64,000 nt of DNA from Labrys okinawensis (GCF_002982075.1 NZ_PUEJ01000003.1:310001-374000), one strand, 5' to 3'; positions 34,737-43,737 are shown, counted from the stretch's first letter. Numbers and translations are program-made. The notes: a model not told the origin generated them from the letters alone.

Positions 34737-35927
34737 CTACGCAATCCTCTCGATTGCGATCGCCGTCGCTTCTCCGCCGCCGATGCACAGCGAGGCGATG
34801 CCGCGCCTGAGATCGTGGCGGGCCAGGGCGTGCAGCAGGGTGACGATGATGCGCGCGCCGGTCGCGCCGATCGGATGGCCGAGTGCGCAAGCCCCGCCAT
34901 GGATGTTGAGGCGGTCGGCAGGGATGCCGAGGTCGTGGCGGGCGGCCATCGCCACCGCGGCGAAGGCCTCGTTGATTTCGAACAGGTCGACCTCTCCCAC
35001 GCGCCAGCCCGTGCGTTCGAGCAGCTTTCGCATGGCCGGGATCGGCGCGGTGGTGAACCAGGCCGGATCCTGGCTATGCGTTGCGTGTCCCTTGATCTCG
35101 GCCAGCACGGGCAGGCCGTCGCGCTCGGCGATGGAGCGGCGGGTCAGGACGAGGGCGGCGGCACCGTCGGCATTGGCGGAGGAACTGGCGGCGGTGATGG
35201 TTCCGTCCTTGCGGAAGGCGGGCCTGAGCTGCGGGATCTTGTCGGGCGAGACCTTGAGCGGGTTCTCGTCGTTGGCAACCAGCCTGGAGCCACCCTTCCC
35301 CGGCACTTCCACCGGTGCGATCTCGGCGGCGAAGGCACCGGTTTCGACCGCCTTGCGGGCGCGGTTCAGGGTCTCGACGGCATAGGCATCCTGGTCGTCG
35401 CGGCTGAATTGATAGGCCTCAGCCGTCGCTTCGCCGAAATCACCCATCGGGCGGCCCCCTTCATAGGCGTCCTCGAGGCCGTCGAGCATCATGTGGTCGA
35501 GAAGGCGATCATGACCCATGCGGTAGCCGCTGCGGGCCTTGGCCAGCAGATAGGGCGCGTTCGACATCGATTCCATGCCGCCCGTCACCACGATGTCGGC
35601 GGAGCCGGCGCGAAGGAGATCGTGGCCGAGCATGGTTGCCTTCATGCCCGAACCACAGACCTTGTTGACGGTCGTGGCCCCCGTGGCGTCGGGCAGCCCG
35701 GCATGGCGGGCGGCCTGACGGGCCGGCGCCTGGCCAAGGCCGGCAGGGAGCACGCAGCCCAGCAGGATTTCGTCCACCCGATCGGCAGCGAGCTTCGCGC
35801 GTGCCAGGGCCTCCTTCACGACATGGGCGCCGAGCGCAGGGGAGGGCAGGCTCGAAAGGTCGCCCTGGAACCGTCCCAGCGGGGTGCGTGTGGCGGAGAC
35901 GATGACGACGGGGTCGCTGGTGGACAT
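34737..35927 (-). CDS. Acetyl-CoA C-acetyltransferase (thiolase)
   Basis: A 396-residue thiolase from the ATG at 35927. The acyl-enzyme cysteine is C91 in NKVCGSGMK; the His motif GGACALGHPIGATG and the second Cys in LCIGGGEA are intact. It condenses two acetyl-CoA or cleaves acetoacetyl-CoA. No phaB or other beta-oxidation gene is adjacent, so I do not give phaA or atoB. TGAGGA lies upstream of the ATG. It is divergent from the alpha/beta hydrolase gene. Confidence 0.93.
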   Translation of the reverse strand: MSTSDPVVIVSATRTPLGRFQGDLSSLPSPALGAHVVKEALARAKLAADRVDEILLGCVLPAGLGQAPARQAARHAGLPDATGATTVNKVCGSGMKATMLGHDLLRAGSADIVVTGGMESMSNAPYLLAKARSGYRMGHDRLLDHMMLDGLEDAYEGGRPMGDFGEATAEAYQFSRDDQDAYAVETLNRARKAVETGAFAAEIAPVEVPGKGGSRLVANDENPLKVSPDKIPQLRPAFRKDGTITAASSSANADGAAALVLTRRSIAERDGLPVLAEIKGHATHSQDPAWFTTAPIPAMRKLLERTGWRVGEVDLFEINEAFAAVAMAARHDLGIPADRLNIHGGACALGHPIGATGARIIVTLLHALARHDLRRGIASLCIGGGEATAIAIERIA

Positions 35928-36014
35928 GGCTCGATCCTCAATGACACTGCAGAGCGCTATTGCATGAGGGATGACATATAATATTATAACCATAATTTAA
36001 AGAGGAGAGCGGCC

Positions 36015-36809
36015 ATGGACGTTTCGGAGTGCGTCGACCCGCGCAAACTGGCGTTGCGGATGATCACGCCCCGGCGGCTTCCCCCGCGCGCCGTGCCGAT
36101 TCCCGAAGGCGCGACCCCCTTTTCCGTCGCGCATGATGGCGGCTTGATCGCCGGCTGGCGCTGGGGCCATGGCGAGCCCGTGCTCCTGGTGCATGGCTGG
36201 GAGGCTACCCATGTCGACATGCTTGCTTTCGTGGAGCCCCTGCTGGCACGCGGCCTCGGCGTGATCGCCGTCGATCTGCCGGCCCATGGCGCTTCCGAGG
36301 GCGTCTCGGCGACTATCCCGCAGATGGCCAAGGCCGTGACCGCCGTCGGGCAGACCTGCGGGCGCCTGCATGGCGTGATCGGCCATTCCGTCGGCGGGCC
36401 GGTTCTGACCGTCGCACTGGCCGGAGGGCTGGATGCGGGGCGCGTCGTCCTCATCGCCTCGCCCGCCAATTATGGCCGCCAGATGCGGGCGGCGGCGATG
36501 GCGTCGGGGGGCGTCGACGCCAGGGATCTCGCCCACCTGGCCGACGAGCTCATCCGCCTGGGTACTGAACTGCCGATCATGGATCTGCCCAGCTTCGCCG
36601 AACGGTTGACGCAACCGGCTCTTCTCTTCCATTCCAGGGACGACCGCGTCGTCGCCATTGGCGAAGCGCGGGAAATCGCCAGATATTGGCGAGGATCACG
36701 ATTGATCGAGCTGGACGGACTTGGCCATGGCCGTATCCTTGGCGATGCCGGCGTGATCAGCCGAGCCGTGGACTTTCTGGCCGCGGATTTTCTGACGGTA
36801 CCTTCCTGA
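36015..36809 (+). CDS. Alpha/beta-fold hydrolase
   Basis: A 264-residue hydrolase. LLVHGW forms the oxyanion region, GHSVGG carries the nucleophile S125, DDRVV the acid and GLGHGRIL the histidine. GAGGAG lies 8 bases before the ATG. The TetR gene 18 bases downstream is probably co-transcribed. The 87-base gap to the divergent thiolase is AT-rich (CATATAATATTATAACC) and likely holds both promoters. Substrate unknown. Confidence 0.88.
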   Translation: MDVSECVDPRKLALRMITPRRLPPRAVPIPEGATPFSVAHDGGLIAGWRWGHGEPVLLVHGWEATHVDMLAFVEPLLARGLGVIAVDLPAHGASEGVSATIPQMAKAVTAVGQTCGRLHGVIGHSVGGPVLTVALAGGLDAGRVVLIASPANYGRQMRAAAMASGGVDARDLAHLADELIRLGTELPIMDLPSFAERLTQPALLFHSRDDRVVAIGEAREIARYWRGSRLIELDGLGHGRILGDAGVISRAVDFLAADFLTVPS

Positions 36810-36827
36810 CGGGAGACGAGGTGCGCC

Positions 36828-37436
36828 ATGCGCTATGACAAGGGCCATAAGGATGCGACGCACCGGCACATTCTCGAAACGGCCGCGTTGCGCCTGCTGC
36901 GCGATGGCATCGACGGCACCGGCATTGCGCCGTTGATGGCCGATGCGGGCCTGACCCATGGCGGCTTCTACAGCCATTTCACTTCGAAGGATGCCCTGGT
37001 CCGCGAAGCCGTAGCCCATACGTTGGCGCAGCGACGCGGCAAGCTGCGCCGCTCCGCCGAGCGCGCCGACGATCCGATCGAAGGGCTGATCCGCTATTAT
37101 CTGCGCCCCATCCACCGGGACACGCCCGAAAAAGGCTGCGCCATCGCCGCGCTTTCCGGTGAGATCGCGCGCCAATCGGAGACGACGCGGGCCGCCTTCA
37201 CCGAGGAACTCTTCGGCAGCATCGGCGTGATCGCGGATAATCTGCCCGGAGGCAATGCCGAAACGCGCCGCAGCACCGCCATCGCCATCATGGCCCTGCT
37301 GGCGGGAACGCTGCAGCTCGCACGCGTCGTCCCCGATCCCCTACAGTCCAATGCGATACTGGAGAACGGCATCGAGGCGGCGCTGAAGCTGGCTCGCGGC
37401 TCCGCCGCCGGTGGCGAGGACGGCAGGGGCGCATAG
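36828..37436 (+). CDS. TetR-family regulator
   Basis: A 202-residue TetR protein with helix-turn-helix GTGIAPLMADAGLTHGGFYSHFTSKDALVREAV (about residues 27-59). The C-terminal part, with KGCAIAALSGEIARQS, resembles members that control efflux or hydrolase genes. It follows the alpha/beta hydrolase by 18 bases, suggesting local autoregulation of the pair; that is inference. Confidence 0.88.
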   Translation: MRYDKGHKDATHRHILETAALRLLRDGIDGTGIAPLMADAGLTHGGFYSHFTSKDALVREAVAHTLAQRRGKLRRSAERADDPIEGLIRYYLRPIHRDTPEKGCAIAALSGEIARQSETTRAAFTEELFGSIGVIADNLPGGNAETRRSTAIAIMALLAGTLQLARVVPDPLQSNAILENGIEAALKLARGSAAGGEDGRGA

Positions 37437-37469
37437 GCGGCGCCGAGCCCGCCCGATCACCGGCCGGCA

Positions 37470-38921
37470 TCAGACCGGGATGCGTACATTCGCCCGCAGT
37501 CCACCCAGCGGGCTGGTGGCGAGGGTGATGTCGCCGCCGTGGAAGCGGGCGATGTCGCGGGCGATGGCAAGGCCGAGGCCGGTGCCGCCATGATCCTGGT
37601 TGCGGGCCTCATCCAGCCGGAAGAAAGGCTTGAACACGTCCTCGCGGCTTTCTTCGGGTACGCCGGGCCCGTCATCGTCGACAGTGACGATGAGGTAGCG
37701 TTGCTCGCGCACGCCGGTGATGAGGATGGTCCTGGCGAAACGCTGGGCATTGGACACCAGGTTCGTCAGGCAGCGCCGGAAGGCGTCCGGACGTACCACC
37801 ACGATCGGATCCCCCTGGAAGCTGACCCGCGCATCCTGGCCCTGGCGTATGGCATTGGCACGCAACTCTTCCAGCAGCGCGGCGATGTCGGTAGGCTCGG
37901 CCTGTTCGGCGGCATCGCCGCGCGCGAAGGCGAGATAAGCCTCCAGCATGCGGCTCATCTCGTCGACGTCCTTTTGCAGATCCTCATATTCGGGACTGTT
38001 TTCGTCGAGCAGGGCCAAGGACAGCTTGAAGCGTGTCAGGATGGTGCGCATGTCGTGCGAGACGCCGTTGAGCATGGCGGTGCGCTGCTCGAAGGCGCGC
38101 TCGACGCGCCGGCGCATCTCGATGAAGGCGCTGGCGGCCTGGCGCACCTCGCGCGCGCCGCGCGGGCGGAAGTTCTGGACGTCGCGCCCCTTGCCGAAAT
38201 CCTGCGCGGCATTGGCGAGCTGCTGGATCGGCCGGATCTGGTTGCGCAGGAACAGGATCGCCACCGTGATGAGGATCAGCGAGGAGCCGAGCATCCAGAG
38301 CAGGTAGATATAGGAGTTGGAGGCGAAGGTCTGGCTGCGGCGGGCGAAGACGCGCAGGACGGCATCGTCGAGCTTGACGCGGATCTCGACGAAATCCGAG
38401 CGGCCGACTGTATCGATCCAGAAAGGCAGGCCGATGCGCATGCGGATCTCGTCCGACAGGGCCTGGTCCAGAATGTCGAAGAAGGGGCGGGCTCCGCGCG
38501 GCGGCAGGTCCTCGAGGGGGCGAAACTCGATGCCGAGCGCAAGCTGCTTCTGGGCTACCAGCTGGAGCAGGTCTGTCGTGCCCTTGTCATGGGGCATTTG
38601 CTGGTAGAGCTCGACGATCGCCGCGATGTCCTTGGTGGTGGCGGCCGACAGCCGCGCCGTCACGCCCTGCCAGTACTTCTCCATGAACATGTAGGTGACG
38701 ATGGCCTGCAGCAGCACCATCGGCGTGATGATGATCAGCAGCGAGCGGGCGTAGAGGCCCTTGGGCATGCGATCGCCGAGCGCCGATAGCACGCGCCCGG
38801 GGCCGGCAGCCAGTTCGCGCATCCGGGGCAAGACGATACGGGCGGCCTCGGAAGTCCGCGCCAAGCCTTTTCGGAGCATCGCCCCGGCAGATTGGAGGGC
38901 CGGTGGACGGGGCTCCATCAC
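37470..38921 (-). CDS. Sensor histidine kinase (EnvZ-like)
   Basis: A 483-residue inner-membrane kinase. Membrane segments at about 58-80 and 206-226 flank a periplasmic sensor of about 125 residues, then HAMP, DHp with H289 (SHDMRTILTR) and an HATPase domain (N-box NLVSNAQRFA, G1 DDDGPGVP, G2 GGTGLGLAI). The proline usual after the phospho-accepting His motif (RTPLTR) is isoleucine here. Its start overlaps the response regulator by 4 bases, so the two are partners. The signal is unknown. Confidence 0.93.
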   Translation of the reverse strand: MMEPRPPALQSAGAMLRKGLARTSEAARIVLPRMRELAAGPGRVLSALGDRMPKGLYARSLLIIITPMVLLQAIVTYMFMEKYWQGVTARLSAATTKDIAAIVELYQQMPHDKGTTDLLQLVAQKQLALGIEFRPLEDLPPRGARPFFDILDQALSDEIRMRIGLPFWIDTVGRSDFVEIRVKLDDAVLRVFARRSQTFASNSYIYLLWMLGSSLILITVAILFLRNQIRPIQQLANAAQDFGKGRDVQNFRPRGAREVRQAASAFIEMRRRVERAFEQRTAMLNGVSHDMRTILTRFKLSLALLDENSPEYEDLQKDVDEMSRMLEAYLAFARGDAAEQAEPTDIAALLEELRANAIRQGQDARVSFQGDPIVVVRPDAFRRCLTNLVSNAQRFARTILITGVREQRYLIVTVDDDGPGVPEESREDVFKPFFRLDEARNQDHGGTGLGLAIARDIARFHGGDITLATSPLGGLRANVRIPV

Positions 38922-39631
38922 ATGTCGACCATCAGGCGATATCCCGTGCCGCGCACCGTCTGCAGATAGACCGGATTGCCCGGATCCTTCTCGATCTTGC
39001 GGCGCAGGCGGTTCACCTGCACGTCGACGGTGCGCTCATTGGCGATGTCGGCGGCGGGGCCGGCGAGCGCCAGCCTGTCCACCGTCTCGCGCGGGATCTC
39101 GACCAGCAGGCGCAGCATGTCGCGCTCGCGTTCGGTGATGCGGACCGTCTCGCCGCCTTGCTGGAGTTCACCGCGTGAGACATGGAAGGTGAAGTCGCCA
39201 AAGGTGACGATGTCGCGCACCGGCTCGGTCGGTGTCGGCGCAACCGTCCGTTTCAGGATGTTGTTGAGGCGCAGCAGCAATTCGCGCGGCTCGAACGGCT
39301 TGGGCAGATAATCGTCGGCGCCGATCTCCAGGCCCCTGATGCGATCATCCGGATCACCGCGTGCCGTCAGCATCAGGATCGGCACGCTGGAACCGGTGCG
39401 GATCCAGCGGGTCAGGTCGAAGCCGTTCTCGCCCGGCATCATCACGTCGACGATCATCAGGTCGAAAGTGAATGCCTCGATGCGCTGGCGGGCGCTGGCG
39501 GCGTGCTCGGCCGTGGTCACGCGATAGCCATGCTCGCCGAGATAGCGCGAGAGCAGCGTGCGGATGCGGTTGTCGTCGTCGACCAGCAGGATATGGGGGG
39601 CGTCGTCAGGCAGGACGGCAACCTTGTTCAT
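38918..39631 (-). CDS. petR: OmpR-family response regulator (PetR type)
   Basis: A 237-residue response regulator. The receiver domain has the acidic pocket VDDD, phospho-acceptor D62 (IVDVMMPG) and K in PKPF. The C-terminal winged helix has ERTVDVQVNRLRRKIE and TVRGTGYRL. It lies between a MarR gene and the kinase with 4-base overlaps. The MarR-OmpR pairing matches petP-petR of Rhodobacter capsulatus and rhizobia; the symbol rests on that synteny. Confidence 0.85.
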   Translation of the reverse strand: MNKVAVLPDDAPHILLVDDDNRIRTLLSRYLGEHGYRVTTAEHAASARQRIEAFTFDLMIVDVMMPGENGFDLTRWIRTGSSVPILMLTARGDPDDRIRGLEIGADDYLPKPFEPRELLLRLNNILKRTVAPTPTEPVRDIVTFGDFTFHVSRGELQQGGETVRITERERDMLRLLVEIPRETVDRLALAGPAADIANERTVDVQVNRLRRKIEKDPGNPVYLQTVRGTGYRLMVDM

Positions 39632-40179
39632 CGTTTTTCACCCCGGATCTTGTCGCTTCCGGTGACATTGCCTCGGATCAGCCGGGCGACTTCTGCCCGG
39701 CCGTCCGGATCGACCATGGCGAACAGGAAGCGTTGTGCCAGCTCGGGACCGGTCAGGCCGGCTTCTGCGAGTGCCCGCGCGATGCGCTGGGATTGGGTCG
39801 TTGCCAGTTCGACGGCCAGTTGCTTGCCTTTCACCGTGGTGGTCAGCAAGCGCTGGCGCCGATCTTCCCGGCCTTCGCGCTGCAGAATAAAGCCCTGGTC
39901 GACCAGATCCTTCAACACCCGGGCCAGCGATTGCTTGGTGATTTTCAGAATATCCAGCAATTCGGCGACAGTAAGATCCGGATTGCGGTCCACGAAATGC
40001 AGCACGCGGTGATGGGCCCGCCCGAAGCCATAGGCCTCGAGGGCATGGTCGGGATCGGCGACGAAATCGCGATAGGCGAAGAAGAAGAGTTCGATCAGCT
40101 CATAAAGCGGAGGCTCACCCCGGTCGGTTTCCGATCGGGGAGGCGAGACAGGGGAGAACGAGAAATTTACGTCAGTCAT
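39628..40179 (-). CDS. petP: MarR-family regulator (PetP type)
   Basis: A 183-residue MarR protein with the winged helix AELLDILKITKQSLARVLKDLVDQGFI (about residues 72-98) and the wing REDRRQRL. It is the first gene of the marR-ompR-kinase operon and overlaps the response regulator (ATGA). No clear ribosome site precedes the ATG. TGAC-N8-GTCA lies just upstream and could be an operator. The symbol rests on synteny with petR. Confidence 0.8.
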   Translation of the reverse strand: MTDVNFSFSPVSPPRSETDRGEPPLYELIELFFFAYRDFVADPDHALEAYGFGRAHHRVLHFVDRNPDLTVAELLDILKITKQSLARVLKDLVDQGFILQREGREDRRQRLLTTTVKGKQLAVELATTQSQRIARALAEAGLTGPELAQRFLFAMVDPDGRAEVARLIRGNVTGSDKIRGEKR

Positions 40180-40242
40180 ATTGACATATTTTCGTCAGAT
40201 CGTTACGCAAACCGGGCTCACCGCGAAAGGATGTTCCGCCAC

Positions 40243-40339
40243 AGCGTTTCGGGACTTGGCGGAATCGCCGAGAATCCAAAGACGCGCCGAACCAGACAGT
40301 TAGAGCAAAACAGCGTTTGCGTCTAAACGAGCTTGCTCT
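40243..40339. repeat. CTAG-family repeat, copy B (diverged)
   Basis: Starts AGCGTTTCGGGA, core AAAGACGCGCCGAACC, then the stem AGAGCAA/TTGCTCT with inner GCGTTT/AAACG. The CTAG end is lost (TTGCTCTGCC). It lies in the 572-base gap between the MarR gene and ilvE. Confidence 0.75.
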
Positions 40340-40585
40340 GCCACGGGTGGAAATCTCAACGTGCGAGGCACGGTGCCGTTTCCGGTACGAAACATAAGGG
40401 GATTTGCCCCCCGACGCAAAAGCGACGGTTGCCATTATCCAGCCACGTCCCGAGCGGAAAAAGACGCCCGTGGCGAACGGAACAGTTTCCGCAACTGCCT
40501 GCCAATGGCTATAACATTGCGGTTACCAGGGTGTTTTGCGATCTGCTGGGGCACCGGCAGGCGCAGGGCCTCGAACCAGGAGTTG
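40340..40585. other. Non-coding stretch between repeats, upstream of ilvE
   Basis: No convincing gene. Short open frames here begin inside repeats and lack ribosome sites. It may contain the ilvE promoter. GC content is lower than in the surrounding genes. Confidence 0.45.
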
Positions 40586-40724
40586 GGGCAGGAGCGCTCA
40601 GGCATGAACGCGCTTTGCTCCAAAGCGTTTTGCGATTGGACGGAAGCGTTTCAAATCGCCAAGACGCGTCGAACCGAAGAGTAAGAGCAAACAAGCGTTT
40701 TCGCCAAAACGCGCTTTGCTCCAG
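40586..40724. repeat. CTAG-family repeat, partial copy plus full copy C
   Basis: A partial tail (GGAGCGCTCAGGCATGAACG, then CGCTTTGCTCC, to 40621) is followed head-to-tail by a full copy at 40622-40724: AAAGCGTTTTGCGATTGGAC at the start, core AAGACGCGTCGAACC, stem AGAGCAAA/TTTGCTCC. It ends 27 bases before ilvE and abuts the ribosome site GGAGG. Confidence 0.8.
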
Positions 40725-40751
40725 GAAGCGCGAAGCGCTGGAGGATTTGTC

Positions 40752-41645
40752 ATGTCGATGTTGCCCTTCGATCAACGCGATGGCTTTATCTGGCTGGACG
40801 GCCAGATGTTGGCCTGGGGCGATGCCAAGCTTCATGTCCTGTCGCACGGGCTGCATTATGGCGGTGCCGTCTTCGAGGGCGAGCGCTCCTATGGCGGCAA
40901 GATCTTCAAGTCCTCCGAGCATTCCGCGCGTTTCCGCCGTTCGGCCGAGATTCTCGACTTCGCCATTCCCTATTCGGTCGAGGAACTCGATGCTGCCAAG
41001 CAGGCCGTGCTCGACAAGAACGGCCTGAAGGATGCCTATGTCAGGCCGGTTGCCTGGCGTGGCTCGGAGATGATGGCCGTGGCCGCCCAGCATGCCACCA
41101 TCCACACCGCCATCGCCGTCTGGGAATGGCCGAGCATGTTCGACATGGCGACCAAGATGAAAGGCATCCGCCTCGACGTGGCCGAATATCGCCGGCCCGA
41201 TCCGAAGACCGCGCCCTCCCTGTCGAAGGCGGCCGGGCTCTATATGATCTGCACCATCTCCAAGCATCGCGCCGAGCGTCGCGGCTATGCCGATGCGCTG
41301 ATGTATGACTGGCAGGGTCGTGTGGCCGAATGCACCGGCGCCAATGTCTTCTTCATCCAGGACGGCAAGATCCACACGCCGATCGCGGATTGCTTCCTCG
41401 ACGGCATCACCCGCCGCACGGCGATCGACCTGGCCAAGGCCCGCGGACTGGATGTGATCGAACGGCGTATCATGCCGGACGAACTCGGCAGCTTCAGCGA
41501 ATGCTTCCTCACCGGCACGGCGGCCGAGATCACGCCTGTCTCCGAGATCCTCGAGCATCGCTATACGCCGGGGACCATCACCCGCACGCTGATCGAGGAC
41601 TTCAACCGGGCGGTGCGCCCGGAGAGCCACTCGGCTGCGGCCTGA
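40752..41645 (+). CDS. ilvE: Branched-chain amino acid aminotransferase
   Basis: IlvE (297 residues from the ATG at 40752; GGAGG 7 bases upstream) transfers amino groups to and from leucine, isoleucine and valine using PLP. Family motifs are LHYGGAVFEGERSYGGKIF, near residues 34-52, the PLP lysine in APSLSKAAGLY, and the C-terminal ECFLTGTAAEITPV. The gene lies next to the petPR-type operon, as in other rhizobia, and is followed by a terminator. Confidence 0.95.
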   Translation: MSMLPFDQRDGFIWLDGQMLAWGDAKLHVLSHGLHYGGAVFEGERSYGGKIFKSSEHSARFRRSAEILDFAIPYSVEELDAAKQAVLDKNGLKDAYVRPVAWRGSEMMAVAAQHATIHTAIAVWEWPSMFDMATKMKGIRLDVAEYRRPDPKTAPSLSKAAGLYMICTISKHRAERRGYADALMYDWQGRVAECTGANVFFIQDGKIHTPIADCFLDGITRRTAIDLAKARGLDVIERRIMPDELGSFSECFLTGTAAEITPVSEILEHRYTPGTITRTLIEDFNRAVRPESHSAAA

Positions 41646-41672
41646 CCTTCGTCGGGGCCTAAGGACATGGAG

Positions 41673-41697
41673 AGGCAGGCCCGATGGCCTGCCTTTT
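41673..41697 (+). terminator. Intrinsic terminator after ilvE
   Basis: GGCAGGCC (41674-41681), loop CGAT, GGCCTGCC (41686-41693) and TTTT. A ninth A-T pair closes the base. It lies 28 bases after the ilvE stop. Confidence 0.85.
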
Positions 41698-41808
41698 GCG
41701 TTTCGGCGCCGCGGCTCTAAGGGAACGGGCTGTTGCCATGGCAACAGCCGGGGGCGCCAGCCCATGCTGGAATGGATGAAGAGGCAACGTCCAAAAGGGA
41801 GGCGAGCG

Positions 41809-42159
41809 ATGAGGGCATCTGGATCCAGGGCTTTGGCCATGATCGCAGCCCTGATGTTCGCTGGTGCTTCTGCGTCGGGCGCCGCCGCCGCGCAGGCCGG
41901 ACCGCAGACGCTGCGCCTGGCTCCGCTCCAGATCATGTGCTTTCGTGCCCCCTGTCCCTGGGGCGAGATGGCGATCAGGCCGGTCGACGCCTTGGATACG
42001 CCGCATCCGCTCTATCGCGGGCCGTTACCCAGGCTTCAGGCCCGGCCTGGCGATGCTGCCGTGATCCGTCGCGCCTGGCAGCGACGGACATGCCTGATCA
42101 TTCGTGGCAGCGTGGAAGGCGCGAGCCTGCGTGTTTTCCGGATCCTGGATCGATGCTGA
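41809..42159 (+). CDS. Small secreted protein of unknown function
   Basis: A 116-residue protein from the ATG at 41809, chosen because GGGAGG lies 8 bases upstream (an ATG at 41764 is the alternative). It has a signal peptide (ALAMIAALMFAGASASGAAA). The mature part holds four cysteines, two in MCFRAPCPWGEM, one in RTCLIIRG and one at the C-terminus, suggesting two disulphides. It ends 8 bases before a repeat. I do not recognise the family. Confidence 0.7.
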   Translation: MRASGSRALAMIAALMFAGASASGAAAAQAGPQTLRLAPLQIMCFRAPCPWGEMAIRPVDALDTPHPLYRGPLPRLQARPGDAAVIRRAWQRRTCLIIRGSVEGASLRVFRILDRC

Positions 42160-42166
42160 GTTCTAT

Positions 42167-42267
42167 AGCGTTTTGCGATTGGACGGAGTTACCCAGAAGC
42201 GCAAAGACGCGTCGAAACAAAGAGATAGAGCAAATAGGCGTTCACGCTTGAACGCGCCTTGCTCTAG
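42167..42267. repeat. CTAG-ended repeat, copy D
   Basis: Begins AGCGTTTTGCGATTGGACGG, core AAAGACGCGTCGAAAC, stem AGAGCAAA/CTTGCTCT with inner GCGTTCA/TGAACGC, ending CTAG (42264-42267). The TAG stop of the convergent DHFR-like gene lies in this end. Confidence 0.85.
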
Positions 42268-42851
42268 GCTCTGGCGTAATGCAGCACGGCGACACCGCAG
42301 GAGAAGGGGCGGGCGTCGACCAGCCTGAGCCGTGTGGTTCTGTGAAGTTCGCCGAGCATGGCCTTGCCGCTGCCGAGCAGGGCCGGATTGACGATGAAAT
42401 GGAACTCGTCGATCAGTCCGGCCTCCACCAGGGACGAGACCAGGATGGGGCCGCCATAGACGATGATGTCCTTTCCGGGTTCGCGCTTGAGGCGGTCGAC
42501 CTCCTCGGCGAGGGCCGATCCGGCAATCTCGGTATTGGGCCAACGCGATTGCTTGAGGGTGCGGCTGAAGACGATCTTGCGCATGTCGCCGATCGCCCTG
42601 GCGAAACTTGACTGGGGGCTGGCGGAATCCTCCGCAACCGTTTGCCAATGCTGGTGAAAGCCTTCCTCGGCCATCATGCGGCTGAGCAGGATGCAATCGG
42701 AGGAAGAGGTCAGCTCTTCGTGATAGCGCCTGAGCTCGATGTCCCAGCCCCAGTCAGGCCCCCAGTTCCACACCATCCAGTCATTGTTGCCGTCATGGCT
42801 GGAGCTGAAGCCGTCGGCGGATATCTGCATTTCCAGTTTGAGCCTGCGCAT
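42264..42851 (-). CDS. Dihydrofolate-reductase-like protein (RibD C-terminal family)
   Basis: A 195-residue RibD_C/DHFR-like protein (start KLEMQISADGFSS, end-domain IIVYGGPILVSSLVEAGLIDEF). These small reductase-like proteins are often encoded with AHSA1 and ArsR genes, as here, and their substrates are unknown. The stop codon is supplied by the adjacent repeat. It is the last gene of the arsR-AHSA1-DHFR-like unit. Confidence 0.87.
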   Translation of the reverse strand: MRRLKLEMQISADGFSSSHDGNNDWMVWNWGPDWGWDIELRRYHEELTSSSDCILLSRMMAEEGFHQHWQTVAEDSASPQSSFARAIGDMRKIVFSRTLKQSRWPNTEIAGSALAEEVDRLKREPGKDIIVYGGPILVSSLVEAGLIDEFHFIVNPALLGSGKAMLGELHRTTRLRLVDARPFSCGVAVLHYARA

Positions 42852-42875
42852 GGCGAGCCTCGTTGTGAGTGAATG

Positions 42876-43352
42876 TCAGGGCGCGATTTCCGTGAGATAG
42901 GTTTCGAGCCGGTCAAAGCTCTGATTCCAGCCTTCGCCATGGCCGTCCCGTGAAGCGAGGGTGGTGAAGACAGCTTGGTGGAAGCGCATCAAGGTCTGGC
43001 CGTCCTTGTCCTCGAAGGTGACGGTCACGATGGTTTCGGGGCCGGGATTGCCTCTGTCGTCCTCCCAGGCATGGGTGAAGACGAGGCGAGCGGGCGGCTC
43101 GACCGTCAGATAGGTGCCGCGGACCCAATGGTCGGTGCCGTCGGGCGCATGTAGGCAGGTGCGGTAGAAGCCGCCTGGACTGCAATCGAAGGCGTCCGAG
43201 GTCGCGGTGAAGCCCTTGGGACCGGGCCACCGGCTGAGGTGCTGCGGTTCGGTCCAGGCTCTGAACACCAGTTCGCGCGGCGCCTTGAACAGGCGGGTGA
43301 TGACGAGCTCGTGCTCGCCGGCCGCCGGGGCGGCGTTGGTCGTGCTAGTCAT
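42876..43352 (-). CDS. AHSA1/SRPBCC-family protein
   Basis: A 158-residue START-like fold protein with the AHSA1 pattern ITRLFKAPRELVFRAWTEPQHLSRW, here near residues 18-42, and GGFYRTCLHAPDG. It overlaps the ArsR gene by 8 bases, a very common pair whose joint role is unsettled; a small-ligand-binding or activator role has been suggested. Confidence 0.9.
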   Translation of the reverse strand: MTSTTNAAPAAGEHELVITRLFKAPRELVFRAWTEPQHLSRWPGPKGFTATSDAFDCSPGGFYRTCLHAPDGTDHWVRGTYLTVEPPARLVFTHAWEDDRGNPGPETIVTVTFEDKDGQTLMRFHQAVFTTLASRDGHGEGWNQSFDRLETYLTEIAP

Positions 43353-43695
43353 GCTTGTCGTCCTTGTCGTTTCCTCGGGCCTGGAGCTCGGCGAGATAGT
43401 CGTCGAGACGGTCGAAACTGTCGTCCCAGAAGCGGCGGTAATGCTGGACCCAGTCGAAGGCTTCCCGCAGCGGGCCCGGATCCAGCCGGCAGGGACGCCA
43501 TTGCGCCGAGCGGCTGCGCGTGATCAGGCCGGCCTTTTCCAGGACCTTGAGATGTTTGGAGATGGCGGGCTGGGTCAGCGTGAAAGGCTCCGACAATTGC
43601 ATGACGGTCGCTTCGCCCTGGGCGAGCCGGGCCAGGATGGCCCTGCGGGTGGGGTCCGCCAGGGCCGAGAAGGTATCGCTGAGATGGTCGGGCAT
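43345..43695 (-). CDS. ArsR-family transcriptional regulator
   Basis: A 116-residue winged-helix repressor. The DNA-binding region is TVMQLSEPFTLTQPAISKHLKVLEKAGLI (about residues 31-59). No metal-site cysteines (such as ELCVCDL) are present, so it belongs to the metal-free group that pairs with AHSA1 genes. The promoter region upstream (TAATTAATTAACC) is AT-rich, with ATATAGC/GCTATAT arms around it as a possible operator. Confidence 0.9.
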   Translation of the reverse strand: MPDHLSDTFSALADPTRRAILARLAQGEATVMQLSEPFTLTQPAISKHLKVLEKAGLITRSRSAQWRPCRLDPGPLREAFDWVQHYRRFWDDSFDRLDDYLAELQARGNDKDDKHD

Positions 43696-43702
43696 CGTAT
43701 AT

Positions 43703-43737
43703 AGCCATGTAATTAATTAACCTAACAGCTATATACG
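43703..43737. promoter_or_regulatory. Possible ArsR operator dyad
   Basis: ATATAGC and GCTATAT arms, with GTATATAGC and GCTATATAC in the full match, flank an AT-rich centre containing TAATTAATTA just upstream of the arsR start (43695). It fits self-regulation by the ArsR protein. Confidence 0.55.

Noticed and set aside
34737-35927. Calling the thiolase phaA as part of polyhydroxybutyrate synthesis
   Set aside because: No acetoacetyl-CoA reductase or PHA synthase gene lies in the window; the family includes several roles.
34596-35981. A plus-strand open frame opposite the thiolase gene
   Set aside because: Antisense shadow of an intact, well-conserved thiolase; its start lies in a repeat.
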